64,000 nt of DNA from Candidatus Nanopelagicales bacterium (GTDB lineage: Bacteria; Actinomycetota; Actinomycetes; S36-B12; CAIYMF01), in assembly GCA_017848795.1 (NCBI GenBank), contig JAFIHG010000042.1:106110-170109 (forward strand), given 5' to 3'. Shown one piece after another: positions 17,384 through 25,854 of this stretch; the stretch's first letter is position 1; every line of letters starts with the position of its first letter. A program made the translations under genes and the position numbers. The notes below the pieces were generated by a model, which was not told the DNA's origin, did not search any database, and worked only from the letters and a program-made list of their open reading frames with translations.

Positions 17384-18601
17384 TCAGGCCGGCGTGCGGT
17401 CCTCGCACTCCCAACGCTGGCCGTAGCCGTCACGCAGCAGGTCGAGGAACGGTACGGCGTCGAACGACTCCGGCCCGCGTACACCGGCGCCCGACCACAC
17501 ACCCGTCGCGAGCAGTTCGAGCGCGACGACCGGGTTCATCGCGGTCTGCCAGACGACCGCCTGGGCGCCGTACTCCTGCATGGTCCAGGCGTTGTCGGCC
17601 AGGTGGTAGAGGTACACCTCGCGCCGCTGGCCGTCCTTGCCGGTGCCGGTGACGTTGACCCCGGCGCAGGTGACGCCGTGCATCCTGTCGCCGAGCGTCA
17701 ACGGGTCGGGAAGGGTCGCCGCGACCACGTCACGGGGCGAGACCTGCATGCCGCGCACGTTCACCGGGTCGGTCCGGTCGAGCCCGAGCTTGCGCAGCGT
17801 CTTGAGGATCTCGATGAACTCGTCACCGAGCCCGAACTTGAACGTGACCCGCTGGGCGTCGAGCCAGCGCGGCATGAGCAGCACCTCTTCGTGCTCCACG
17901 TTGACGCACTCGACGGGCCCGATCCCACCCGGGAAGTCGAAGACCTCCGCGCCGCTGAACGGCTCGGTGGTGTACCAGCCGCGGCTCTTCTCCCAGATCA
18001 CCGGCGGGTTGAGGCACTCTTCGATCGTGGTCCAGATGGAGAACGACGGGGCGAAGTCGTAGCCGTCCACGACCAGGTTGGACGCGTCACGCACCGCGAA
18101 CTCATCGACCTGGGAGAACAGGTGGTCGGCCGCGTACCGCGCGAAGACGTCGGCCAGGCCCGGCTCGACGCCCATCCCGACGAGCGCGAGCTGCCCGGCT
18201 GATTCCCATTGCGGGGCTTTGGCGAACTGCTCGTCGCCGAGCTTGGTGCCGGGCATCTCGTACGGCTGGCGCGGGTGCGGCTTGGACAGCGACATCGCCG
18301 TGTCGAGGTAGTGGGCGCCGGCCGCGAAGGCACCGTCGAAGATCGGCATCACGAAACGCGGGTCGACGACGTTGAGCACGTGGGTGATCCGGTGCTCGTG
18401 GACGAGCGCGGTGATCGCCTCCGCCGACGACGCGTCGACCTGTGCGGCACGGAACCGGTCGTCACCGATCCGCATCACCAGGTCGCGCGGGCGCTGCGGG
18501 TCGTAGTCCGCGATCACCATCACCTCGAAGAAGTCGCGCCGCGCGGCGATCAGCGCCGCCGACGACCCCACCCCGCCGGCTCCCACCACCAGGATCCGCA
18601 T
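17384..18601 (-). CDS. Saccharopine dehydrogenase-like protein
   Basis: A 405-residue protein with an N-terminal NAD(P) Rossmann fold (MRILVVGAGGVGSSAALIAA) and the rest of the saccharopine dehydrogenase/homospermidine synthase fold (HVLNVVDPRFVMPIFDGAFA, YLDTAM, VGMGVEPGLADVFARYA). Family members act on saccharopine, lysine or carboxynorspermidine. The setting among GABA and polyamine genes makes a diamine or amino acid dehydrogenase plausible, but the reaction is not proven. I start at ATG 18601 because GGGAGGG lies 11 bases upstream; the GTG at 18610 would have only about 2 bases of spacing. Confidence 0.85.
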   Translation of the reverse strand: MRILVVGAGGVGSSAALIAARRDFFEVMVIADYDPQRPRDLVMRIGDDRFRAAQVDASSAEAITALVHEHRITHVLNVVDPRFVMPIFDGAFAAGAHYLDTAMSLSKPHPRQPYEMPGTKLGDEQFAKAPQWESAGQLALVGMGVEPGLADVFARYAADHLFSQVDEFAVRDASNLVVDGYDFAPSFSIWTTIEECLNPPVIWEKSRGWYTTEPFSGAEVFDFPGGIGPVECVNVEHEEVLLMPRWLDAQRVTFKFGLGDEFIEILKTLRKLGLDRTDPVNVRGMQVSPRDVVAATLPDPLTLGDRMHGVTCAGVNVTGTGKDGQRREVYLYHLADNAWTMQEYGAQAVVWQTAMNPVVALELLATGVWSGAGVRGPESFDAVPFLDLLRDGYGQRWECEDRTPA

Positions 18602-18822
18602 CGTTCCCACGTCCCTCCCTCACCCGCAGCAGCCACCCGGCCGTACGGTTCGCAGGCGCGCCGCCGCGCTGGACCAGCGGCGCTGAGGGCAACCTAGGCC
18701 ATCGGGCGGCGTCAGGGGCGCTACTGGCGCGGAACACCGCACGGCGCGGCCCGGTGCTCGACGCTCGCCCGAACGCGTGAGAACCTGTGCACCGACCTGG
18801 ACGAGCGACAAGGAGTACGCCG

Positions 18823-19080
18823 GTGCTGATCCTCGGGCTGATCGTGTTCGGCATGGTGGCCGGTGGGCTGGCCAGCCTGGTGGTCGGCGGCGGCAGCTTC
18901 CGTTCGATCAACTGGGGACAGGCGCTCCTGGCCGGGCTCCTCGGCTCGTTCGTGGGCGGGCTGCTGGTCAGCCTGCTGACAGGCAACGGGCTCGAGCTGC
19001 GGCCGGCCGGTCTGATCGGCTCGTTCGTGGGCGCCGTGCTCGTGCTGCTGGTCTGGCGTCCCAAGCCGGTCAAGGAGTAG
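18823..19080 (+). CDS. GlsB/YeaQ/YmgE-like small membrane protein
   Basis: An 85-residue protein with three glycine-rich membrane segments (LILGLIVFGMVAGGLASLVV, ALLAGLLGSFVGGLLVSLL, GLIGSFVGAVLVLLVW) and a short basic tail RPKPVKE. This is the transglycosylase-associated / GlsB small membrane family linked to general stress; the biochemical role is unclear. GTG 18823 is chosen because AAGGAG lies 7 bases upstream; the longer reading from 18787 adds a basic stretch with no membrane character. It is a single gene. Confidence 0.82.
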   Translation: MLILGLIVFGMVAGGLASLVVGGGSFRSINWGQALLAGLLGSFVGGLLVSLLTGNGLELRPAGLIGSFVGAVLVLLVWRPKPVKE

Positions 19081-19094
19081 CCCGCGAGGGCTCA

Positions 19095-19304
19095 TCAGAC
19101 GGGCGCGCGGTGGGCCACGAGTGCGGCTTGCAGCGACGCGTCCTGCGCGGCGGCCGATCGCGCCCGGGCGGCGGCCGCGCTGCGGCGGGCGCGCCGTTCC
19201 GCGCGGCGCAGCCGTACCAGCGCTCCGGCCAGACGGCGCGCGTCCGCCTCCGCGATGAGGTCGCGTTGCCGGCTTCGGACGAGTTGTTCGGGTATGAGGC
19301 TCAT
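19095..19304 (-). CDS. Small Arg/Ala-rich protein, function unknown
   Basis: A 69-residue protein preceded by GGAGA about 6 bases before its ATG. It begins MSLIPEQLVRSRQRDLIAEA and continues as one long Ala/Arg-rich amphipathic helix. Small proteins with this LxxERQRELIAEA-like opening are common in actinobacteria and sit near unrelated genes. There is no signal or membrane segment. It converges on the GlsB-like gene and lies 64 bases downstream of the MFS gene on the same strand. Function unknown; the reading frame is supported by its ribosome site and composition only. Confidence 0.6.
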   Translation of the reverse strand: MSLIPEQLVRSRQRDLIAEADARRLAGALVRLRRAERRARRSAAAARARSAAAQDASLQAALVAHRAPV

Positions 19305-19368
19305 GGGGTTCTCCGAGTCGTACGGGCGTCGTGGGGGGCGCGGGTGTTGGCGTTGAGGGCGGCGGCTG

Positions 19369-20658
19369 TCATGCCGGAACCGGTTCGGGCAACCGCGGGA
19401 GCACCCGGTCGAACCCGCGGAACGCGGGCAGGACGAACGGTGCGAGCGTCGTCACTGCGTACGCCGCGGCGGTCAGCCACAGCGCCACGGTGAGGCCGAG
19501 GCCGCTGACGGCGGCTCCGGCGAGCAGGCCGCCGAGCGGGATACCGGCCGCGGCCAGGGCCTCGAGCGCACCGAGTACGCGTGCCTGCAAGTGGCGCGGG
19601 ACCCGTTCGAACTCGACGGCGCCGAGGGTCGGGTTGATGCCGCCGCAGCCGATACCGGCGACGAGCATCACGATCAGTACGGGCGGCAGCGTGGCGGCGA
19701 GCGCCATCGCGACGAATCGCGGTGCACCGCCGAGCAGGAAGCACCAGGCGAAGGCCTGGCGCCGGGGCAGGCGCGGGCCGAGCCAGGCGTACCCGGCGCT
19801 GCCGAGGACTGCGCCCAGGCCGAAGACGCCGGAGAGGATGCCGAGGGCGAGTGGCGTACCGAGCACGTCGTGCACCCACACGGGGCGCAGCACCGAGCTG
19901 TAGCCCATGTCGAGCAGGTTGGTCACCAGGCACATCACCGCCACGGCGACCAGGGTGCGGTCCGAGCGCAGGAAGGCGAATCCGGCGCGCAGCGCGGCGA
20001 GGTACCCGCGCATGCCGGAGCCGTCGACCGCCAGGTCCTGCGCGCCGCTTTCGAGCAGGGCCGGATTGTGCTTGGGGTCCGCGGACTTCGGGACTGTCAG
20101 CAGCACCAGGACCCCGCCGACGGCGAACGTTCCGGCGTCGAGCAGGAGGACCAGGTCGGGCGAGAACGCGGCGAGCAGGACGCCGGCAAGTGGACCGCCG
20201 AGCATGCCCGCGGTCCGGTTGATGCCGTCGTGCAGTCCGGTGACGCGCTCGATCGCCGTACCCGCGATCTCGGCGACGCCCGGCACCAGCACATAGGTGC
20301 TGCTGGCCGCCCCGCGCGCCCCGCCGACGAGGGCGACGAGCCCGAGCAGCGTCGCGGTGTGCAGCAACCCGACGGCGTGCAGCACCGGGATGCCGGCGAC
20401 GAGCCCTGCGGCACCGACGTTCGCCCAGATCGCCACGCGGCGAGCCCCGATGCGGTCCACCAACGGCCCACCGAGTGCGGCGAACAACACGTACGGTGTC
20501 CATTCCGCGAATGCGGTCAGCCCGGTCAGGACCGGGCTTCCGGTGGCGATCAGGACGAACCACGGGATCGCGAGCGCCGACATCGCGGTACCGGCGCGGG
20601 AGATGCCCTCGGCGGCGAGCAGGCCGACCAGGCCGCGCCGCCGGTGCGGCTCAGGCAT
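19369..20658 (-). CDS. MFS transporter paired with ArsR-type regulator
   Basis: A 429-residue protein with about twelve membrane segments and an MFS loop 2-3 with GGPLVDRIGARRVAIWANV. The arrangement of segments and a long central loop (about residues 200-225) fit the enterobactin-exporter-like MFS group common in actinobacteria. Its ATG (20658) overlaps the stop of the upstream ArsR-type gene by 8 bases, so regulator and pump form one operon. An efflux role for a small hydrophobic compound is the simplest reading; the substrate is unknown. Confidence 0.88.
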   Translation of the reverse strand: MPEPHRRRGLVGLLAAEGISRAGTAMSALAIPWFVLIATGSPVLTGLTAFAEWTPYVLFAALGGPLVDRIGARRVAIWANVGAAGLVAGIPVLHAVGLLHTATLLGLVALVGGARGAASSTYVLVPGVAEIAGTAIERVTGLHDGINRTAGMLGGPLAGVLLAAFSPDLVLLLDAGTFAVGGVLVLLTVPKSADPKHNPALLESGAQDLAVDGSGMRGYLAALRAGFAFLRSDRTLVAVAVMCLVTNLLDMGYSSVLRPVWVHDVLGTPLALGILSGVFGLGAVLGSAGYAWLGPRLPRRQAFAWCFLLGGAPRFVAMALAATLPPVLIVMLVAGIGCGGINPTLGAVEFERVPRHLQARVLGALEALAAAGIPLGGLLAGAAVSGLGLTVALWLTAAAYAVTTLAPFVLPAFRGFDRVLPRLPEPVPA

Positions 20659-21301
20659 CGCTCTGCCCGTCGCCGGGTTCCTCGTCCGCCTGGCTCGGCG
20701 GCTGGGGCAGCACCTGGTACTGCACGAAGACGCGGGCCCGGCCCTCCCTGGGAGCCTCGGCGTCGCGGCGGTAGCGCATCAGCAGCTCGTCGAGCTCCTC
20801 GGTGAGCCGGGTGGACTCCTCCGCGGTGAGCCAGAACGACGCGTCGCTCAGCGTCGCCGCGTGCTCCCATCCCGGGCCCATCGCCTCGACGTACGTCGAC
20901 ATACCGTCGACGAACCGCATGAGGCGTTCGGCGTTGGTCCGGGCGATCGCGCGCAGGAACTCTTGTCCCGCCGCGCGCGTCGTCGCGTCCTCGACGAACG
21001 GGTCGAAGTACGTGCCGCGGTGCCGGGCCCGCCACCACCGCTCGCGACGGGTTCCCCGGCCCGGGTCCTCCTCGACGAAGCCGTACTGGGCGAGCTGGCG
21101 CAGGTGGTAGCTCGTGACCCCGCTGGACTGGCCGGTACGGCGGCCCAGCTCGGTGGCCGTCGATGGACCGTGCTCGCGCAGCAGACCGAGCAGCTCGACG
21201 CGCAGCGGGTGCGTCAGGCCCTTGATCGTGCGGGCGTCGACGGCGATATCGCGTTCCGGATCGAACGAGGCTGGGTTCTTGCGATGCGGCTGCTCCGGCA
21301 T
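20651..21301 (-). CDS. ArsR-like winged-helix transcriptional regulator
   Basis: A 216-residue protein. The N-terminal winged helix is recognisable: IKGLTHPLRVELLGLLREHG, then the recognition helix GQSSGVTSYHLRQLAQYGFV and a wing EEDPGRGTRRERWW. No metal-binding Cys pair of classical ArsR is seen; the C-terminal two thirds is helical with many charged residues (a possible ligand domain). Start taken at ATG 21301 (MPEQPHRKN). It is translationally coupled to the MFS exporter downstream. A set of three 14-base-spaced repeats lies just upstream and is the likely self-regulatory operator. Confidence 0.88.
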   Translation of the reverse strand: MPEQPHRKNPASFDPERDIAVDARTIKGLTHPLRVELLGLLREHGPSTATELGRRTGQSSGVTSYHLRQLAQYGFVEEDPGRGTRRERWWRARHRGTYFDPFVEDATTRAAGQEFLRAIARTNAERLMRFVDGMSTYVEAMGPGWEHAATLSDASFWLTAEESTRLTEELDELLMRYRRDAEAPREGRARVFVQYQVLPQPPSQADEEPGDGQSDA

Positions 21302-21327
21302 GGCGAGCAAACTACTATCGCAGAAGC

Positions 21328-21364
21328 TTCTTTGCAAGCATTTCTCTGCAGTCGGTTCTTTGCA
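21328..21364. promoter_or_regulatory. Three 9-base direct repeats at 14-base spacing upstream of the ArsR-type gene
   Basis: TTCTTTGCA at 21328-21336, TTCTCTGCA at 21342-21350 and TTCTTTGCA at 21356-21364: starts are exactly 14 bases apart, and the second copy differs at one base. They sit 27-63 bases upstream of the regulator start (21301, minus strand) in an unusually AT-rich patch. Likely binding sites for the adjacent winged-helix protein. The rest of the gap 21365-21569 shows nothing clear. Confidence 0.6.
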
Positions 21365-21569
21365 GAAGACTCGCTGCGATCGCCTCTGCGCTCACGGTGG
21401 CAGCGCGGGACGGGGGTGCCGGAGCGGCACCCCCCTCCCGCGGTCCATATCCCGTTGTCATCGCGAGTCCTCGGCAGATCGCGCCGCCGGGTCCCGCGGG
21501 GTCGGCAGCGGCCGGGATCGTCAGTGCTCGAGCGGGCGCTTGTGCACCGCTCGTGGCCTGCCGGGCGGC

Positions 21570-22403
21570 TCAGCCGCGGAGCACCGCGTCGAGGTCGATC
21601 CGGCTGTGTCCGCGAGTGGCCAGGTTCACCAGTTTGAGCGTGTGCCGGCCGGCGTCGAGCCACTTGCTGAAGACGACCGTGCGGTTCACATTGGCCTTCG
21701 CGTACGTGTTCACCGTGGTCAGCTTCTTCCCATCCAGGTAGACCGCGGCCTTGCCGCGCTTGGGTCCCTGCGCCATGACGAGGCCGAGATAGTTGTCGCG
21801 GTCGAAGGACCCCTTGATCGTCACCGAGGCGTTCTTGGCTGCTGTGTAGCGCTGCTTGCCGCCGGAGGCGCACGCGCACGTGGAGTTGGTCCATGCACCG
21901 GAGTACGTGAACGTCAGGTCGTCGGAGAAGGTCACGCTGGTGCCATTCTCCTGGAACACCTCCGGTTGCCTGCCGACCAAGACGGTTGTGGAATTGCCGG
22001 CGCAGTCGTGTGCGGTGACGAGCCAGCCGTCCTGCGTGAGCGCCCCGCCGCCGTAGCTTCCGTCGTAGTTGGTCAGCGCGCTCCGGTAGCTGACACTCAT
22101 CGTGTTCGTGAGGATGCGCTCCGGGTCGATCCCGGGATAGTCGGCGTCCACGTCGTAGCCACAGATCCCCGATGCGTCGCTGCCGGTCCACTTCACGATC
22201 TCAGGGACCGACGTGTACGCGTTCGGCCCCAGCCCGCCTCCGGCGTCGTAATCGGTGATCTGGCTGCCGACGACGAACCCAGCGACGGCCGTGAGCTTGG
22301 GTGGCGTGTGGTCGGCTGCTGCGTACGCCCCCGGCGTCGCGTAGAGCATCGCACCGGCGAGGGCGGCGACCCCCACGACGGCCAGGGTTGTCCTTCGATG
22401 CAT
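21570..22403 (-). CDS. Secreted protein with C-terminal carbohydrate-binding-like domain
   Basis: A 277-residue protein starting at ATG 22403, 6 bases after GGAGGTG. Residues 1-28 are a signal peptide ending GAYAAADHTPP. The region 30-160 contains paired Cys (GICGYD, HDCAGN) and Gly/Asp-rich strands resembling an Ig-like or big-type module. The last 115 residues (YSGAWTNSTCACASGGKQ onward, then YLDGKKLTTVNTYAK and WLDAGRHTLKLVNLATRG) look like a jelly-roll carbohydrate-binding module with VxF and HTLKL strands. No catalytic motif was found. Role unknown; probably cell-surface or extracellular. Confidence 0.72.
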   Translation of the reverse strand: MHRRTTLAVVGVAALAGAMLYATPGAYAAADHTPPKLTAVAGFVVGSQITDYDAGGGLGPNAYTSVPEIVKWTGSDASGICGYDVDADYPGIDPERILTNTMSVSYRSALTNYDGSYGGGALTQDGWLVTAHDCAGNSTTVLVGRQPEVFQENGTSVTFSDDLTFTYSGAWTNSTCACASGGKQRYTAAKNASVTIKGSFDRDNYLGLVMAQGPKRGKAAVYLDGKKLTTVNTYAKANVNRTVVFSKWLDAGRHTLKLVNLATRGHSRIDLDAVLRG

Positions 22404-22602
22404 GACGCACCTCCAGTCAGGTGAGCTACGGCTCTTGCCGCAGCGCACGGCAACGTAGCGACGACCCGGAGCCGTTACCTGTGACCGCGAGCGACCCTGA
22501 CCAACGATCTACACAAGCGATGCCCGACGACCGGAAATCGTGCGGCGTGGGCGATTCGGGCATCGCGGGCCGGGCTCGCACCCTCATGGGCCGTAAACCG
22601 AA

Positions 22603-22637
22603 GGTGGCCGCGAGTCCTGGTCGGACTCGCGGCCACC
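22603..22637. terminator. 15-bp stem, 5-base loop downstream of mmsA
   Basis: Arms 22603-22617 (GGTGGCCGCGAGTCC) and 22623-22637 are exact complements with loop TGGTC. It starts 17 bases beyond the mmsA stop (22654, minus strand), so it should be the mmsA terminator. No U-tract follows. The rest of 22404-22602 has no visible gene and should contain the promoter of the secreted-protein gene. Confidence 0.8.
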
Positions 22638-22653
22638 GCCAGGACGATCGGTG

Positions 22654-24168
22654 TCAGTGCGTCTGGGGGAAGCCCAGGTTCAGCCCGCCATGGCTGGGGT
22701 CGAGCCACCGGCTCGTGACGACCTTGCCGCGGGTGAAGAACTGCACGCCCTCGGTGCCGTGGGCGTGGGCGTCGCCGAACAGCGAGGCCTTCCAGCCGCC
22801 GAAGGAGTAGTAGCAGACAGGTACGGGGATCGGCACGTTGACACCGACCATGCCGACCTCCACCTCGTTCTGGTAGCGGCGCGCGGCGCCGCCGTCGTTG
22901 GTGAAGATCGCCGTCCCGTTGCCGTACGGGTTGGCGTTCACCAGTGCGAGCGCCTCCTCGTAGGTCTCGACCCGCACGATCGACAGCACCGGACCGAAGA
23001 TCTCCTCGGTGTAGATCGACATGTCCGGCGTCACCTTGTCGAACAGCGTCGGCGCGAGCCAGAACCCGCCCTCCTCACCGTCGACCTCGGGATCGCGGCC
23101 GTCGACGACGAGCTCGGCGCCGGCGTCCACGCCGGCCTGCACGTACGACGCGACCTTGTCGCGGTGCGCGCCGGTGACGAGCGGGCCCATGTCGCACCCG
23201 CGGGTGCCGTCACCGGTCCGCAGCGTGGCCATGCGCTCCTTGATCTTCTCGATCAGCGGGTCGGCGACATCACCGACGGCGACCAGCGCGGAGATCGCCA
23301 TGCAGCGCTCCCCCGCCGACCCGAAGCCGGCGTTGACCGCGGAGTCGGCGGTCAGGTCCAGATCAGCGTCGGGCAGCACCACCATGTGGTTCTTCGCCCC
23401 GCCCAGCGACTGCACGCGCTTGCCGGCCTTGGTGCCGTTCTCGTACACGTACTTCGCGATCGGGGTGGAGCCGACGAAGGAGATCGAGGCTACGTCGGGG
23501 TGTTCGAGCAGCCGGTCGACGGCGAGCTTGTCGCCGTGCACGACGTTGAACACGCCCGCGGGCAGGCCCGCCTCGGCGAGCAGCTCCGCGACGAAGTTGG
23601 TCGCGCTCGGGTCCTTCTCGCTCGGCTTGACCACCACGGTGTTGCCGGCCGCGATCGCGATGGGGAAGAACCACATCGGGACCATCGCCGGGAAGTTGAA
23701 CGGGGTGATGATGCCCACGACGCCCAGCGGTTGGCGGATCGAGTACACATCGACGTTCGTCGAGGCGTTCTCGGTGAACCCGCCCTTGAGCAGGTGCGGG
23801 ATGCCGCAGGCGAACTCGACGACCTCGAGGCCGCGGGTGACCTCGCCGAGGGCGTCGGAGAGCACCTTGCCGTGCTCGGAGGTGACGATCGCGGCGAGCT
23901 CCTCCTTCTTGGCGTTCAGCAGTTCGCGGAACGCGAAGAGGATGTTCACCCGCTTGGCGAGCGAGATGTGGCGCCAGCTCTGGAACGCCTCCTTGGCGCT
24001 CGCGACAGCGGCGTCGACGTCCGCGAGCTCGGCCATCGCCACGAGACCGGTGACCTGACCGGTGGCGGGGTTGAACACCTCGCCGCGGCGCGTACCCGCG
24101 CCCTCGTACGACTTGCCGTCGATCCAGTGGTTGATGGGAGTGGGCTGCGCAGCGGTGGAGGTCGTCAT
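22654..24168 (-). CDS. mmsA: CoA-acylating methylmalonate-semialdehyde dehydrogenase
   Basis: A 504-residue enzyme that converts methylmalonate or malonate semialdehyde to propionyl- or acetyl-CoA with NAD and CoA. The catalytic Cys is C289 in GSAGERCMAISALV; other family segments are VGIITPFNFPAMVPMWFFPI, SFVGSTPIAKYVYENGT and SLGGAKNHMVVLPDADLD. The SLGGAKNHMV stretch replaces the Glu-containing ELGG motif of ordinary ALDHs, as expected for CoA-acylating members. In this amine-catabolic setting it may take malonate semialdehyde from beta-alanine (for instance from propylamine groups of spermidine), an inference only. It is 102 bases downstream of the FAD oxidoreductase. Confidence 0.93.
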   Translation of the reverse strand: MTTSTAAQPTPINHWIDGKSYEGAGTRRGEVFNPATGQVTGLVAMAELADVDAAVASAKEAFQSWRHISLAKRVNILFAFRELLNAKKEELAAIVTSEHGKVLSDALGEVTRGLEVVEFACGIPHLLKGGFTENASTNVDVYSIRQPLGVVGIITPFNFPAMVPMWFFPIAIAAGNTVVVKPSEKDPSATNFVAELLAEAGLPAGVFNVVHGDKLAVDRLLEHPDVASISFVGSTPIAKYVYENGTKAGKRVQSLGGAKNHMVVLPDADLDLTADSAVNAGFGSAGERCMAISALVAVGDVADPLIEKIKERMATLRTGDGTRGCDMGPLVTGAHRDKVASYVQAGVDAGAELVVDGRDPEVDGEEGGFWLAPTLFDKVTPDMSIYTEEIFGPVLSIVRVETYEEALALVNANPYGNGTAIFTNDGGAARRYQNEVEVGMVGVNVPIPVPVCYYSFGGWKASLFGDAHAHGTEGVQFFTRGKVVTSRWLDPSHGGLNLGFPQTH

Positions 24169-24270
24169 GACCGCCAGTCTGCTCGCCGCGCGCGCCCGCG
24201 TCCACCGTCACGGTGCACCCGCCCGCCGCAACGGCACTTACACCCTGTCAAGCCGGCAGCGGCCCGCTCG

Positions 24271-25698
24271 TCACGAGTCGAACCCCAGCCCGAGCCGATC
24301 GAGGGTGCGCAGCCACAGGTTGCGCCGGCCCTCGCGGCGGTCGGCCCGGTCCAGCGACCATCGCGTCAGCTCGATGCCGGCCGACCGCAGCGGCTCGGGC
24401 GGGAACGGCAGCGGCATGCTGCGTACCATCGCGTTCTCGGTCCGGTCGGTACGCCGCGCGGCGAGCAGGTCGAGCATCACCGCGGCCCCGAACCGGCTCG
24501 CCCCGACGCCGAGACCGGTGTAACCGGCGGCGTACGCGACGCGCCCGCCGCGCGCCGTGCCCATGAACGAGGCGAACCGCGAGCAGGTGTCGATCGCCCC
24601 GCCCCAGGCGTGGCTGAAGCGCACGTCGGCCAGCACCGGGAACGTCTCGGTGAGGTGCGTCGCGAGCAGCTCGTAGCTCGCCGGCCGGTGGGTGTGCTGG
24701 GGCGCCATCCCGCCGCGGTGGTAGATCGCGTCGTACCCGCCGAACAGCATCCGCCCGTCGTCGGTGCGCCGGTAGTAGTGGAACTGGTTCCCGGAGTCCC
24801 CGATGCCTTCGCGTCCCGCCCAGCCGATCTCGTCCCACACCGCCTGGGGCAGCGGCTCGGTCACCACCGCGTAGTCGTACACCGGCACCAGGAAGTGCCG
24901 CAGCCGTCGCAGCAGCGGCGGAAATGCGTTGGTGGCCAGGGCGACCCGTGCGGCCGTCACGCTGCCCGGCCCATCCGCACCGGCCGTCGTCACCCGTACG
25001 CCGGTGCCGGCGTCCTGCAGGTCGAGCGCCTGCGTGCCCTCGTAGAGCCGCACTCCGTGGGAGAGCGCCGCCCGCCGCAGTCCCCACGCGAGGCGGGCCG
25101 GGTCGACCATCGCGACGCCGTCCCGGTCGAGCACGGCTCCCAGGTAGAGGGGGGACCGGACGCGGGCGCGCAGCGCGTCCGCGTCGAGCCACTCCGACTT
25201 CTCCCCGTACGGCGCGGCCTGCGCCGGCAGGTCGCGCAGGTCCGCGACCTGGTACGGCTCGGTCGCGACCTCCAGCTCGCCGGTGCGCTCGAACGAGCAG
25301 TCGATGTCGTACCGCTGCACGGTCGCCGCGATGCCCGCGAGGTTCTCCGTGCCCAGCCGGGTGAGCAACGCCAGGTCCTCCGGCCAGCGCGCCAGCCCGT
25401 TCGCGAAGCCGTGGGTGAGCGACGCGGCGCAGAACCCTCCGTTGCGGCCGGACGCCGCCCAGCCCACCCGGCCGGCCTCGACGATGACGACGTCGCGGGC
25501 CGGGTCCGCCTCCTTGGCGAGCAGCGCGGCCCACAGTCCGGTGAAACCCGCCCCGACGACCAGCAGGTCGGCGTGCTCGGCGCCGGCGAGCGGCGCCAGC
25601 GCCTCAGGACGCTCCGGGGAATCGAGCCAGTACGGAGTGGGTTTCGCGTCCTGCAGCTGGGCGGCGGCGCGAGGGCTGGGATGGCGCGCGTACGGCAC
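24271..25698 (-). CDS. FAD-dependent amine oxidoreductase (DadA/PuuB-like)
   Basis: A 475-residue flavoprotein of the DAO family (D-amino acid / gamma-glutamylputrescine oxidase type). The FAD site is DLLVVGAGFTGLWAALLAKE near residue 45, followed by VIVEAGRVGWAASGRNGGF, the GRNGGF motif typical of this group. The C-terminal FAD contact appears as YAAGYTGLGVGASRFGA. It probably oxidises an amine or N-substituted amino acid. It lies downstream of the second potD (156 bases) and upstream of mmsA. No puuA or puuD homologue is visible, so a complete gamma-glutamyl pathway is not shown here. Confidence 0.88.
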   Translation of the reverse strand: MPYARHPSPRAAAQLQDAKPTPYWLDSPERPEALAPLAGAEHADLLVVGAGFTGLWAALLAKEADPARDVVIVEAGRVGWAASGRNGGFCAASLTHGFANGLARWPEDLALLTRLGTENLAGIAATVQRYDIDCSFERTGELEVATEPYQVADLRDLPAQAAPYGEKSEWLDADALRARVRSPLYLGAVLDRDGVAMVDPARLAWGLRRAALSHGVRLYEGTQALDLQDAGTGVRVTTAGADGPGSVTAARVALATNAFPPLLRRLRHFLVPVYDYAVVTEPLPQAVWDEIGWAGREGIGDSGNQFHYYRRTDDGRMLFGGYDAIYHRGGMAPQHTHRPASYELLATHLTETFPVLADVRFSHAWGGAIDTCSRFASFMGTARGGRVAYAAGYTGLGVGASRFGAAVMLDLLAARRTDRTENAMVRSMPLPFPPEPLRSAGIELTRWSLDRADRREGRRNLWLRTLDRLGLGFDS

Positions 25699-25854
25699 GT
25701 TTCACTGCTTCCGGGTCCGACCGCCCGGGTCCTGGCGGACGGCGCGGCCGCCGCGAGCGGGCGGGTCGTCCGCCGCGAGAGCCCACGACCCAGGCAGCCT
25801 ATCCAGTCCGGCGGCCGGCGAGACGCGCGTGCGGTCAGGTCGCGCGGCCGGCGG

